64,000 bases of DNA. Source: CBDCVD01 sp965224015 (GTDB taxonomy: Bacteria; Pseudomonadota; Alphaproteobacteria; Rhizobiales; CBDCVD01). The DNA lies in assembly GCA_965224015.1 (NCBI GenBank), contig OZ245032.1:3348001-3412000 (forward strand), in the 5' to 3' direction. Shown here piece after piece: positions 18,192 to 25,968 of the stretch. The position numbers were made by a program, and so were the translations under genes. Within the stretch, counting starts at the first letter, position 1. Each line of letters begins with the position of its first letter. Below the pieces are notes generated by a model that worked only from the letters and a program-made list of their open reading frames with translations, made no database searches and was not told where the DNA came from.

Positions 18192-18611
18192 TCACCAGGT
18201 TCCGCTATTTGGCATCGACGCCCACGGCTCACGTGGGGCTAAAGGGTCGCCGTCTTGCAGCAATTCAATCGAAATATTGTCGGGGGAGCGTATAAAGGCC
18301 ATATGGCCATCCCGCGGTGGGCGATTGATGGTCACGCCTGCATCCATAAGACGCTGGCAGGTCGCATAGATATCGCTGACTCGGTACGCCAGATGGCCGA
18401 AATTGCGTCCCTCGTCAAGGGTTTCCGGGTCCCAATTGTAGGTCAGTTCAATTTGCGCCGCCTCGTCGCCTGGCGCGTGGAGGAATATGAGCGTAAATCG
18501 CCCCGCTTCGTTCTCGATCCTACGGGCCTCAACAAGGCCGAGCTTATGACAGTAAAAGTCCAGGGATTGGTCAATATCAGTCACCCGAACCATCGTGTGA
18601 AGGTAGCGCAT
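18192..18611 (-). CDS. gloA: Lactoylglutathione lyase (glyoxalase I)
   Basis: VOC-fold metalloenzyme that isomerises the methylglyoxal-glutathione hemithioacetal to lactoylglutathione. The 139 residues start MRYLHTMVRVTDIDQSLDFY, with the first metal His at position 5; further metal ligands fit QIELTYNW, FGHLAYRV and the C-terminal SIELLQ. ATG 18611 has GGAAACG upstream. Length and motifs match bacterial GloA closely. It stands alone between repeat-rich spacers. Confidence 0.94.
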   Translation of the reverse strand: MRYLHTMVRVTDIDQSLDFYCHKLGLVEARRIENEAGRFTLIFLHAPGDEAAQIELTYNWDPETLDEGRNFGHLAYRVSDIYATCQRLMDAGVTINRPPRDGHMAFIRSPDNISIELLQDGDPLAPREPWASMPNSGTW

Positions 18612-18721
18612 AGACGTTTCCAGCTTATGTCAAGTGATCGGCACAGACAGGACGACCGCGCATACTATAAGGGTCATCAGCAAGGGCGTTCGTCAAGGCT
18701 TATGCCAATACTTTTCAACTA

Positions 18722-18757
18722 TGAGAATTGCTTCTATCAAAGCATGACACGCTCTAG
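18722..18757 (+). repeat. Dispersed repeat A, partial copy
   Basis: AGAATTGCTTCTATCAAAGC followed by ATGACACGCTCTAG; the left hairpin is missing. The remaining spacer 18612-18926 between gloA and the histidine kinase has no gene. Confidence 0.7.
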
Positions 18758-18926
18758 TGAGATGGGACTTGACGGCAACGTGTCATTTGCCGCGACAGGT
18801 TTGGACACACACAAGGCCAATACTGCAAGACACTGCATTTGACACGGTGTGATTCTCGAACCCATGAGGGACCTTAGGGGCCGAATAAGGCAATGTTATA
18901 ACAATGCGCTGCGGGCCGTTGGCCCC

Positions 18927-21900
18927 CTATCTGGCGCTTGCCTGGAGAACAGGAAAGATCACTTCGACGATGGTGCCCCGCCCGGGTTCGGAGCGGATGC
19001 GAAAATGCGCCTTGTTGGCCTCGATCAGCGCCTTGGTGAGCGGTAGGCCAAGGCCCGTTCCCTGAGGGGTGCTACCACTGCGCGCCGAGTTGATCTGTGC
19101 AAACGGCTCAAGGGCCCGTTTTATCTCGTCGTCGCCCATGCCAATGCCGGTATCGCGCACACGCACGACGACGTCGCCGCTGGTTTCAAGGGCCGTGGTC
19201 ACGATAATCTGCCCGCCGGCGGGGGTGAACTTGATGGCGTTTGACAAAAGGTTGAGCAGGATCTGGCGCAGGCTGCGATCATCGACGATAATCGGTGACA
19301 CGGCGCTTGAGAGGGCGGTGCGGACAATAATCCGCTCCCGCGACGCTTGCGGCTGCATGATGGCGACACATTGATCGGTCACGGCGTTGAGGTCGACCTT
19401 GACGAAGTTCAGATCAAGGCGTCCGGCCTCAATTTTGGAAAGGTCCAGCAGATCGTTCACAAGGCTCATCAAATGGGAGCCGGAGACATTGATATCGCGA
19501 AGGTACTCCAGATAGCGCGCGTTGCCCAGTGGGCCGAGCCGCTCTTCAAGCATGACTTCCGAAAAGCCGATGATGGCATTGAGCGGTGTGCGGATTTCGT
19601 GGCTGATTTTTGCGAGAAAATCGGATTTTTGCGCGCTCGCTTCCTCGGCTCTGGTCTTTGCCCGCTGGAGTTCCTGTTCCGCATGTTTCCATTGCGTAAT
19701 ATCGCGCAGGACGGCGCAGAACATTTCGGGACCCCCCGCTGGATCAATGCGGCTTAAGGTCATGAACAGACGGATCAGACCGCCGTGGCGCTCGATGCCA
19801 ACAATCTCGCGCCCGTCATTAAGGACCCGGTGCAGGCCGTTCTTGACCAGGCCCTCCAGATAGTCCGCAGCGCTGCGGCGGCTTTCCGGCGCCATAATTT
19901 TTGCAAACGACTCTCCCAGCAATTCGTCAGCATTAAAGCCGAACAAAGCTTCGCCGGAACGGTTAATGGCAACGATATGTCCTGTTGCATCAAGAACCAC
20001 AACACCATCGGTGGCCGTATCAAGAATGGAGGCGAGGGCCTTCGGGTCGGATATCCAGGCGTCGGCCATTTCGCGATCCTTGCGGCGCCGTGCGGGAACC
20101 GGTGTAGAGGGGCTTTGGGGCAAGGGGACGTGGGTGGCGTCATCGTGAAGTTCGCGCCTGAGGGCTTCAATAGCGGCTCTGGCATGACGATCGCCGTTGG
20201 TGCCATAAATGTCACCACGATCGTGCTGGTGATCGTCTTCAAGGGCCCGCGCCTGAGGTTGCAGGCATAACATAACCGCTCGCTGGTCATGCCAGTGAAC
20301 ACAGTGCAGATGGGCGTGGACCGGCAGGTTGCGACCTGATTTTGTCGTGACCTGGACGGTGTGACGCGTGTCGATGGACGAAGACGGAGTTGCCGCGGCA
20401 CCGTCGTTTTTCATGAATGCCGAAATGCCGCCGCGGATTTGCAATTGGGTGATGTCTTTGTATTCAAGCATGGACAGAAGTTGACGATTGACGAACAAAA
20501 TGTCATCGCCACGATAAATGATAAGCGCAACTGGCAATTTGTCCAGAATCGAGGCCTGTATTGTATCCGGGGTTTCAGATTTTCCAGAATTTTGATCCCC
20601 AGGCAAAGGGGCTGGCGTGACTCTGTCGAGGGACGACGGATCTCCAAGGGTCTCAGCAATCGTCTCAAAAGCGCGCCGCGATCGCGAGTCCAGGGGGGCA
20701 GGATGATGCGGTGGCTCGGCCTTGAGCCGGGAAGGAGATGCCGGATCCAATGTGGCTGCTGTATGGCGCACGCGGTCCCTCTGGGCAAGAGTGGATGAGT
20801 CCACATGCGGCTCAAGGCGAAAGGTGGAGCCGTTTTTGGCCTTCAAGCGCGCGTCAAACACTGCGGATCGGCGGGGTTTGAGGGTGCGATCACGATCGCT
20901 GCGGGCGCGTATTGTACGGCGCCGATTGTGTCCCTGGCGGCGCATCTGTTGTGGCGATGGTAGTCTGGCCAGAGTACGCGGTTGTCGTATTTTGCGCCCT
21001 GCCAGACCCCGATTGTGCCGGACGATCCGGGCTTGTATGAGGGCGCGGCGGCGTGCTCCCAAACGACGCTGGTGAAGCGCCTGATGAAGGGCAATGCCGG
21101 GGCGGCGGCAGGACGTCTTGACGCAGGCTCTTGCGGCGCTTCGTCGCGCGTGGCCGCGGCGCAGGATCATCGTGGCCCGAGTCGGCAAGGGTGTACGCTT
21201 CTGGCCTGCTGGTTCTCTTACGAGGGACCGCGCACCGGCACCCGCGGATGCCGATACCAATAATTGTGGTAACCGCCTCTGCCCGCGTCGAGCCCCCCGC
21301 GCCACCCTTAGGGCTTTGTGTCGACGCATGGCCCCCGCCGTGCGGGCCTTGCGCGCAACGCTCATGTCCGGCCCTTGTCTCCGCAGGCTTGATGCCGCCG
21401 CCTGAACCGCCTCTTGTTCTTGATGCGTGGTCTCGTCTTTATTCCCCCTGTCCGGCCTCCAGGCATCGTTTTGCGGCGCCAGCGGATCCACAACATCCTC
21501 AGGATCCGCAGGATCCACAGAATCCAGACCCATGGGGGTAGCGCGCAGCAAACCCAGGCCCTGATAGCCCTCAAATGTCATGGCGCGCGAATAGACGGAA
21601 CTGACGGTGATCGAAGCCAGAAGCGGATGGGAAGAACCGGTGACAGGCCATACGATGTCGAAGCGCCCCCAAACTTCGTCTTTGGAAAAAATCGCGTCAA
21701 CATGTGCGCGATTATGAAGCTCCAGTCTGGCGGCAACCTGCGGCCATGTCAGACCGACGATATCGCCTGAGCGTGCCCCTACGGTGTTGACAAGCTCCGG
21801 GGACACGTAAACCAGCTTTCCGGTCTTGTCTGCTTCCCAGACAAACCGCGTTAGGCTTTCGGTTGTGGCCGACGCCGATTCAGGCGAGGCGGGCGAAGGC

Positions 21901-22772
21901 GTGGAAGGCGGAGCGGGCAACGGGTCGGGCGGCGCGATGTCTCCTGAGCCGCTGTCATCTGCGGAATGGGCTTTCGATGACTGCTCGCCCGGACTCTGGG
22001 CTGTCGCCTTGGGGGGATCAGTCTGTGCGGGAGCGGGGTTCGCTTGAGCGGTAGGGGTGCGTTTATCTTTATCTTTATCTTTATCTTTATCTTTGCGCTC
22101 TTTGTCCAGAGTGTTGGACGGTGTCAACGCCGGGTGCAACCAAAGTAACTCCATATCCAGGGCGCCAACCGGAGTGCGTGACACCGTAAAGCCTTCTGGA
22201 TTTAAGGGTTGCTCGAAAAGGATGGTGCGGTCCTCGCGAACACGGGAGCGGAAATCCTCCGTTGCGCCCAGTATGGTCCCCATCGATGTTACAAACCCGA
22301 TCGGCGCACTGGCATTGAACGAAGACAAAAACTTCGCGATCCCTTCATCTTGCTCCAGGTCCGGGGAGGCGGTTTCCAGCGTCGTGCAAAAAAGGCCGTC
22401 GGTGAGTGCTTTTGTTCGCGCGTCCAAATAGCGAACGTGCCTGCAACTTAGAACAATACTGAGGGTTCCCGGTGCCTGCGCAAGACGAAACCGTTCCAGG
22501 CGAGGAGACGCAAGGCTCACACAATGTTGCGCCAGGATGCGGGAAACCTGCCCAGGCAATGAAGCCTCAAGAGAGGCCTTGCGCGCCATCAGGCCGTCGA
22601 TACTGGTAGCGCGCCAGAATCGAACGGCGGCAGCATTCGCCCAAACCATACGACGGCCCGTGTTGCTCCATACCCAGGCTGCACGAGTCCCAAGCAAATC
22701 TGCACCAACAACCGGTATTTCGGTCAGGTTCAAAAAGGTTTGCAGCGAGAAAGCGTCCATACGCCGGCTCAT
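18927..22772 (-). CDS. PAS-domain sensor histidine kinase, PdhS/DivJ/PleC-like
   Basis: Large cytoplasmic sensor kinase with no membrane helices. Closest in layout to the PdhS group of alphaproteobacterial cell-cycle kinases, which act on DivK and PleD. In 1281 residues: an N-terminal sensor-like part, an acidic Pro/Ser-rich linker with a KD repeat, a PAS-like block (FVWEADKTGKLVYVSPEL to MTFEGYQGLG), a very basic stretch (about residues 460-640), further PAS domains (SILDKLPVALIIYRGDDILF; ASILDTATDGVVVLDATGH), then HisKA with the phospho-His in SHEIRTPLNAIIGF (residue 1058), the N box LLNLLSNAIKF, and DTGIGM and GTGLGL of the ATPase. No receiver domain is attached. The basic stretch contrasts with the rest and may reflect a frameshift pair (see findings). 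Confidence 0.85.
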   Translation of the reverse strand: MSRRMDAFSLQTFLNLTEIPVVGADLLGTRAAWVWSNTGRRMVWANAAAVRFWRATSIDGLMARKASLEASLPGQVSRILAQHCVSLASPRLERFRLAQAPGTLSIVLSCRHVRYLDARTKALTDGLFCTTLETASPDLEQDEGIAKFLSSFNASAPIGFVTSMGTILGATEDFRSRVREDRTILFEQPLNPEGFTVSRTPVGALDMELLWLHPALTPSNTLDKERKDKDKDKDKDKRTPTAQANPAPAQTDPPKATAQSPGEQSSKAHSADDSGSGDIAPPDPLPAPPSTPSPASPESASATTESLTRFVWEADKTGKLVYVSPELVNTVGARSGDIVGLTWPQVAARLELHNRAHVDAIFSKDEVWGRFDIVWPVTGSSHPLLASITVSSVYSRAMTFEGYQGLGLLRATPMGLDSVDPADPEDVVDPLAPQNDAWRPDRGNKDETTHQEQEAVQAAASSLRRQGPDMSVARKARTAGAMRRHKALRVARGARRGQRRLPQLLVSASAGAGARSLVREPAGQKRTPLPTRATMILRRGHARRSAARACVKTSCRRPGIALHQALHQRRLGARRRALIQARIVRHNRGLAGRKIRQPRTLARLPSPQQMRRQGHNRRRTIRARSDRDRTLKPRRSAVFDARLKAKNGSTFRLEPHVDSSTLAQRDRVRHTAATLDPASPSRLKAEPPHHPAPLDSRSRRAFETIAETLGDPSSLDRVTPAPLPGDQNSGKSETPDTIQASILDKLPVALIIYRGDDILFVNRQLLSMLEYKDITQLQIRGGISAFMKNDGAAATPSSSIDTRHTVQVTTKSGRNLPVHAHLHCVHWHDQRAVMLCLQPQARALEDDHQHDRGDIYGTNGDRHARAAIEALRRELHDDATHVPLPQSPSTPVPARRRKDREMADAWISDPKALASILDTATDGVVVLDATGHIVAINRSGEALFGFNADELLGESFAKIMAPESRRSAADYLEGLVKNGLHRVLNDGREIVGIERHGGLIRLFMTLSRIDPAGGPEMFCAVLRDITQWKHAEQELQRAKTRAEEASAQKSDFLAKISHEIRTPLNAIIGFSEVMLEERLGPLGNARYLEYLRDINVSGSHLMSLVNDLLDLSKIEAGRLDLNFVKVDLNAVTDQCVAIMQPQASRERIIVRTALSSAVSPIIVDDRSLRQILLNLLSNAIKFTPAGGQIIVTTALETSGDVVVRVRDTGIGMGDDEIKRALEPFAQINSARSGSTPQGTGLGLPLTKALIEANKAHFRIRSEPGRGTIVEVIFPVLQASAR
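22062..22094. repeat. Hexanucleotide microsatellite TTTATC in the kinase gene
   Basis: Five and a half perfect TTTATC units, read on the minus strand as alternating Lys-Asp codons (KDKDKDKDKD) inside a disordered linker of the histidine kinase. Copy-number changes would keep the frame. Confidence 0.95.
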
Positions 22773-23643
22773 TCACTGGGTTACAACACACCACGATCAG
22801 CGCGGGGCAAATCGCAGCAGCTATCATAGGCTTGTTAACCCCTCGAAAAAACACGAAGGGACCCATGCACGACGGAACACACCCGCGAGGGTCAGCAATG
22901 TGGCAGGTCGGGCGGGTATCCAGCGTTTAAGGCCTTAACAGGATATTAGATCAGCCTAGGGTTAGCTTTAGCCATGTTGCCAAGGGTATAGCAAAACCCA
23001 TAAAGCTGATCGCCCTCCAAATCTATAGCAAAATGCGTGAAGAATACGGGAAAGCCCCATGATTCCGACCAAACGCATTTAGCTATAGTTGGTTCTCACA
23101 CGGTTTGGGAGGCCCTCCTGAGGCTCTCTCGCACGCGCCCCCGCCTGAGGCTCCCGCGACGGCATTTTTGCACAAAAGTAATATTCTGTTAATACAGTCA
23201 ATTTGCCCGGGGGTCCACGAGAATTGATGGCCAATTCAGTGTTTTAGCGGCGATAGTTAGCAAAGTTGGTTAATACCCGGGCCTGTTGCTTATAACCCCT
23301 GCCCCTGTCTACTGGAGGGTGGGCCGGACATTTTCCCCTTGAGATTCCGCGTCAGACTTTATACAGTCTTTTGCGATCTCGGTTGAACTCTGTTCGTTAA
23401 GCCCAACCACCGTTTTCGGGTTTTAGTTATTGATCAAAGGTCGAAAGGGCAAAGAGGGGCCGGTGGGGCAGATCTATCGGATTTTGGTTTAGCGATCCGG
23501 GATTTTTGTCAGCCTGTGATCACGCTCTATAGCAAAATGGGTAAAGCGAAACGCATGCTGATCCAGGGGAGGGGATTGACGGAGGCCAAGTTTTGCCGAA
23601 CTTGCTAAGAATACAGGGACAGCCATTTTTAAACTTTTTATGG
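22773..23643. other. Gene-free region upstream of the kinase and tRNA-His
   Basis: 871 bp without a supported gene. It holds a full copy of repeat B (22949-23088), an isolated half of its second hairpin (CTATAGCAAAATGGGTAAAG at 23528-23547), and otherwise sequence in which I recognise nothing. It must contain the promoters of the histidine kinase (minus) and tRNA-His (plus). Confidence 0.6.
22949..23088 (+). repeat. Dispersed repeat B, copy 1 (two-hairpin element)
   Basis: Begins GATCAGCCTAGGGTTAGC, first arm pair closes at AAAGCTGATCGCCCTC; the second hairpin opens CTATAGCAAAATGCG and closes at GCATTTAGCTATAG. About 140 bp. Confidence 0.85.
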
Positions 23644-23720
23644 GCAGCCGTAGCTCAGTTGGTTAGAGCGCCTGATTGTGGATCAGGAGGTCGTTGGTTC
23701 AATTCCATCCGGCTGTACCA
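23644..23720 (+). tRNA. tRNA-His (GTG)
   Basis: 77 nt including encoded CCA. Acceptor GCAGCCG pairs with CGGCTGT (first pair G-U); D arm AGCTCAGTTGGTTAGAGC; anticodon arm CCTGATTGTGGATCAGG with anticodon GTG; T arm GGTTCAATTCC. The discriminator base is A73 rather than the C73 typical of bacterial tRNA-His, a known alphaproteobacterial peculiarity linked to loss of the essential G-1 identity element. A prophage remnant begins shortly downstream, as expected for integration at a tRNA 3' end, though no attachment repeat is visible. Confidence 0.95.
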
Positions 23721-23864
23721 ATAAAATCAATCACTTAGAGCGCATCCAAAAAAGCGTGTAGACACTCTCACGGGCCAATGTAGACAATTTTGCGCCTAAT
23801 GCGGTTGTGTGCGTCTATTCCAAAATTTTGTCGCCCAGGCGTTGCCGCGTTCCAAGCCGCCTGC

Positions 23865-24164
23865 CTAAGTCGGCTCTTTCGGCACGGGCTTTTTGCCTTC
23901 AATCGAGAATATGACGCAGCCAGCGCCGCTCACGTGGCGCATATAAACGGTCGCGCTTTTGGTTTCCTCATTCTGCGCCATGACGAGCGCAATCGGGCTG
24001 CCGTCGTCGCCTGTAATCGCCGCGACGGTCTCTTCGCCGCGCGCTTCCAAAGCCGCCGCGATAGCGCCAGGGGGTTGCACCACGCACGTCGTGTGCGCAT
24101 CGGCGCGCTGCAGGAGCGCCAGCGCGGTCAGCGCTGCGATGAGAATAGTCGATAGAATTTTCAT
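23865..24164 (-). CDS. Small secreted protein at the end of the lysis cassette
   Basis: 99 residues with a clean Sec signal (MKILSTILIAALTALALLQR, cleavage near ADA-H) and a mature part of about 75 residues containing two cysteines (TTCVVQPPG, GAGCVIF), which could form a disulphide. GGAG precedes the ATG at good spacing. It is the last gene of the phage lysis block, ten bases behind the holin-like gene. I do not recognise the family; a periplasmic role during lysis or superinfection is possible but only inferred from position. Confidence 0.6.
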   Translation of the reverse strand: MKILSTILIAALTALALLQRADAHTTCVVQPPGAIAAALEARGEETVAAITGDDGSPIALVMAQNEETKSATVYMRHVSGAGCVIFSIEGKKPVPKEPT

Positions 24165-24173
24165 GAGGTTCTC

Positions 24174-24428
24174 CTATTTTGTAAAGAAAACAGGCAGGAA
24201 TTTTGCGCTCAAAGCGCCTAGCGTGGCCGCGATCCCGCCAAAGACCACAATGGCCCGCCACGCGCCCTTAGTCTTGCTGAGGGCAACAAGCAGTTCTTCC
24301 TGGCGCTGCTCGATCTTGTCGAGACGCCGATTAACAGAATCGCGGATAGCCACTTGCGTTTCTTTCAGCGCTCGCACATCGGCTTCCAGTTGTCCAAGAG
24401 CGCGCTGCGTGCCGTTACCTTCAACCAT
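24174..24428 (-). CDS. Holin-like single-span protein (DUF1515-like)
   Basis: 84 residues from ATG 24428 (GGAGGTA just upstream; a second ATG directly before at 24431 overlaps the preceding stop). An N-terminal coiled coil (LGQLEADVRALKETQVAIRD, VNRRLDKIEQRQEEL) is followed by one C-terminal membrane helix (residues about 59-80, IVVFGGIAATLGALSA) and a short charged end. This architecture matches small phage proteins of the DUF1515 type often annotated as putative holins. Function is inferred from position next to spanins and endolysin. Confidence 0.6.
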   Translation of the reverse strand: MVEGNGTQRALGQLEADVRALKETQVAIRDSVNRRLDKIEQRQEELLVALSKTKGAWRAIVVFGGIAATLGALSAKFLPVFFTK

Positions 24429-24430
24429 CA

Positions 24431-24679
24431 TTACCTCCGTTCCCAACAACCTTGGTGAGCGCCGTATTGGTTGTGGCTATCGATCTGGCGGGTGAGGGTG
24501 CCGGATATCGCATCCACGTCCGCGACAGTAGGGCGTATCTTTTGCCACCCAGCGCAATTAAGAGCCGCCGTTTTCGGTAGCGTCCCCGCGCAACCGCTCA
24601 CGAACAGTGTCAAGAGGGTCAGCGTCAACGCTCTCGTCAATGGCCTGCCTGGCCTGATAGCCCTGGATTGTGCGTTCAT
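24431..24679 (-). CDS. Outer-membrane spanin lipoprotein (Rz1-like)
   Basis: 82 residues with a lipoprotein signal ending LLTLFVSGCAG (lipobox VSGC). The mature part is short, as in o-spanins, with two further cysteines. The first 122 bp overlap the end of the i-spanin-like gene in a different frame, the classic Rz/Rz1 arrangement. With its partner it would fuse inner and outer membranes in the last step of lysis. It begins MNAQSRAIRPGRPLTRALT, a rather long basic n-region. Confidence 0.7.
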   Translation of the reverse strand: MNAQSRAIRPGRPLTRALTLTLLTLFVSGCAGTLPKTAALNCAGWQKIRPTVADVDAISGTLTRQIDSHNQYGAHQGCWERR

Positions 24680-24818
24680 GGATTTTCACCTGTAGTTTTT
24701 GTGCCCCGCGCCGCTCAATGGCTTTCACAGCCCCATACGCGGCCAACAATAGAGCCACCACCAAAGTGGCCCAGATGATCGGTTTTCGCCCGCCGATGGC
24801 GGTGAGGATTGTGAGCAT
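24558..24818 (-). CDS. Inner-membrane spanin (Rz-like)
   Basis: 86 residues starting MLTILTAIGGRKPIIW, with one membrane helix (about residues 15-32, WATLVVALLLAAYGAV) and a charged helical remainder (RRGAQKLQVKIHERTIQGYQ) that would lie in the periplasm and form the coiled coil of an i-spanin. GGAGACACC precedes ATG 24818. The 3' half overlaps the lipoprotein gene 24431-24679, which supports the Rz/Rz1 assignment. Confidence 0.7.
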   Translation of the reverse strand: MLTILTAIGGRKPIIWATLVVALLLAAYGAVKAIERRGAQKLQVKIHERTIQGYQARQAIDESVDADPLDTVRERLRGDATENGGS

Positions 24819-24946
24819 ATGGTGTCTCCCAGTCGATATTGGATAACTGTGTATGTGGTGGCGACAGCCCCCATGGTGGTGATGAATGCGGTGAACAGTA
24901 GGATTCGCTGCAATCGCTTGAGCACCCTACGTTCCGCTTTCGCCAT
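24725..24946 (-). CDS. Small membrane protein, possible holin
   Basis: 73 residues from ATG 24946, which has GGAGAGGG upstream and overlaps the end of the endolysin gene by 20 bp. A basic N-terminus (MAKAERRVLKRLQRI) precedes one hydrophobic helix (LLFTAFITTMGAVATTYTVI). The last third overlaps the i-spanin gene in another frame and has odd composition (WWWLYCWP). Position directly after the endolysin and the topology suggest a holin or antiholin; no family is recognised. Confidence 0.5.
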   Translation of the reverse strand: MAKAERRVLKRLQRILLFTAFITTMGAVATTYTVIQYRLGDTICSQSSPPSAGENRSSGPLWWWLYCWPRMGL

Positions 24947-25898
24947 CACCCTCTCCGTTAAGCGTCGCCACTGCCTTGGAGCGGCTTTCCTTGAAGCCTG
25001 CGATCTGGTCTTCGACACGGAAACCGCGGATGTGCTTGGCAAGGACGCCCTGATAGAACAACAAAGCCCCGGCCCCCACCGCCAGTCCGGCCAGCAACAT
25101 GAAGGTGGGGCTGGCCATGATGGTCTCGATCCCTTCTGTCACCGCTGCTACCAGGGCGCTGGCACCGGTTGCCACGCCGGTCCAGGTGCCGATATTTTCC
25201 TGCAAATCCGTGGCGCGGATGGTGCGTGAGCCGTCCTTGCGCAAAGCCGTCTCGACACGGGCTGGGTCTGGGGGCTTTTTGCGCGGGGCGGTAATGGGCG
25301 GGGCGGGTTCCGCGTATGCCGCCACGCGCAAAGCAGCCTCGAAGGCGAGCGCATACTCTTTGATTAGCTGCCATTTGTCCGTGACATTGACCGTGCGCCG
25401 TGCGTTCCGGTAATCGCGCCGCTTATTGTTCAGATAGGCGCCCAGGCCCTTGCCTGTACCGTTCCAGCGCCCATCCAACATGCCCCGAACCAGCACCCGT
25501 GCCGAGATGAGCGGATCAAGCATGTTGTCCGGGTATTTCTCGAGATCAACACCGGCGTCTTTGGACGATTCAACGTAATTGGCGTGCCAGGTGAGTTGTA
25601 CGTGACCGCGCCCGTAATAGACGTGGTTGTGCGGGCCTGTCGGTTTGCCGTATTTGCGTCGACGCACGATTTTACGCGCTGACGCATCAGATTCAGCAAA
25701 GCCCTCGCGCACGGGCACCATGCGCCCGCCCGTTTCGTGATAAGCGGTGGCGAGCACATAGGCGAGGCGTGTTGCATTGCCATCGCCGTGCGCTTGCCAG
25801 GCGGTAAGGACGCACTCCATGCCGACCACCTGAACGTCGTTCAAACGTCCCTTGAACAGGGCTTCGCGGATATGATCGAAAAAGGCTTGGCGGTTCAT
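24927..25898 (-). CDS. Phage endolysin, GH19-like, with C-terminal membrane segment
   Basis: Peptidoglycan-degrading enzyme of the lysis cassette. From ATG 25898 (GGAGACC upstream) it has 323 residues; an earlier ATG at 25919 lies in the terminator. The N-terminal 180 residues match the glycoside hydrolase 19 lysozyme-like fold: AYHETGGRMVPVREG with the catalytic Glu, and YYGRGHVQLTWHANY. A basic Pro-rich linker (TAPRKKPPDPARVE) follows, then a region with a strong membrane helix (TFMLLAGLAVGAGALLFYQG) and a charged tail. The membrane segment at the C-terminus is unusual for GH19 endolysins and could tether it or act in hole formation. Confidence 0.85.
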   Translation of the reverse strand: MNRQAFFDHIREALFKGRLNDVQVVGMECVLTAWQAHGDGNATRLAYVLATAYHETGGRMVPVREGFAESDASARKIVRRRKYGKPTGPHNHVYYGRGHVQLTWHANYVESSKDAGVDLEKYPDNMLDPLISARVLVRGMLDGRWNGTGKGLGAYLNNKRRDYRNARRTVNVTDKWQLIKEYALAFEAALRVAAYAEPAPPITAPRKKPPDPARVETALRKDGSRTIRATDLQENIGTWTGVATGASALVAAVTEGIETIMASPTFMLLAGLAVGAGALLFYQGVLAKHIRGFRVEDQIAGFKESRSKAVATLNGEGDGESGT

Positions 25899-25916
25899 GG
25901 GGGGTCTCCGTTTTGG

Positions 25917-25942
25917 CATTAAAAAACCCGCCTGAAGCGGGG
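25917..25942 (-). terminator. Rho-independent terminator after the tail fibre gene
   Basis: On the minus strand CCCGC-TTCAG-GCGGG followed by TTTTTTAA. It sits between the tail fibre stop and the endolysin ribosome site, so lysis genes would need read-through or their own promoter. Confidence 0.85.
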
Positions 25943-25968
25943 TGGGGGCGTAGGCGAGGGTTGTAGGG

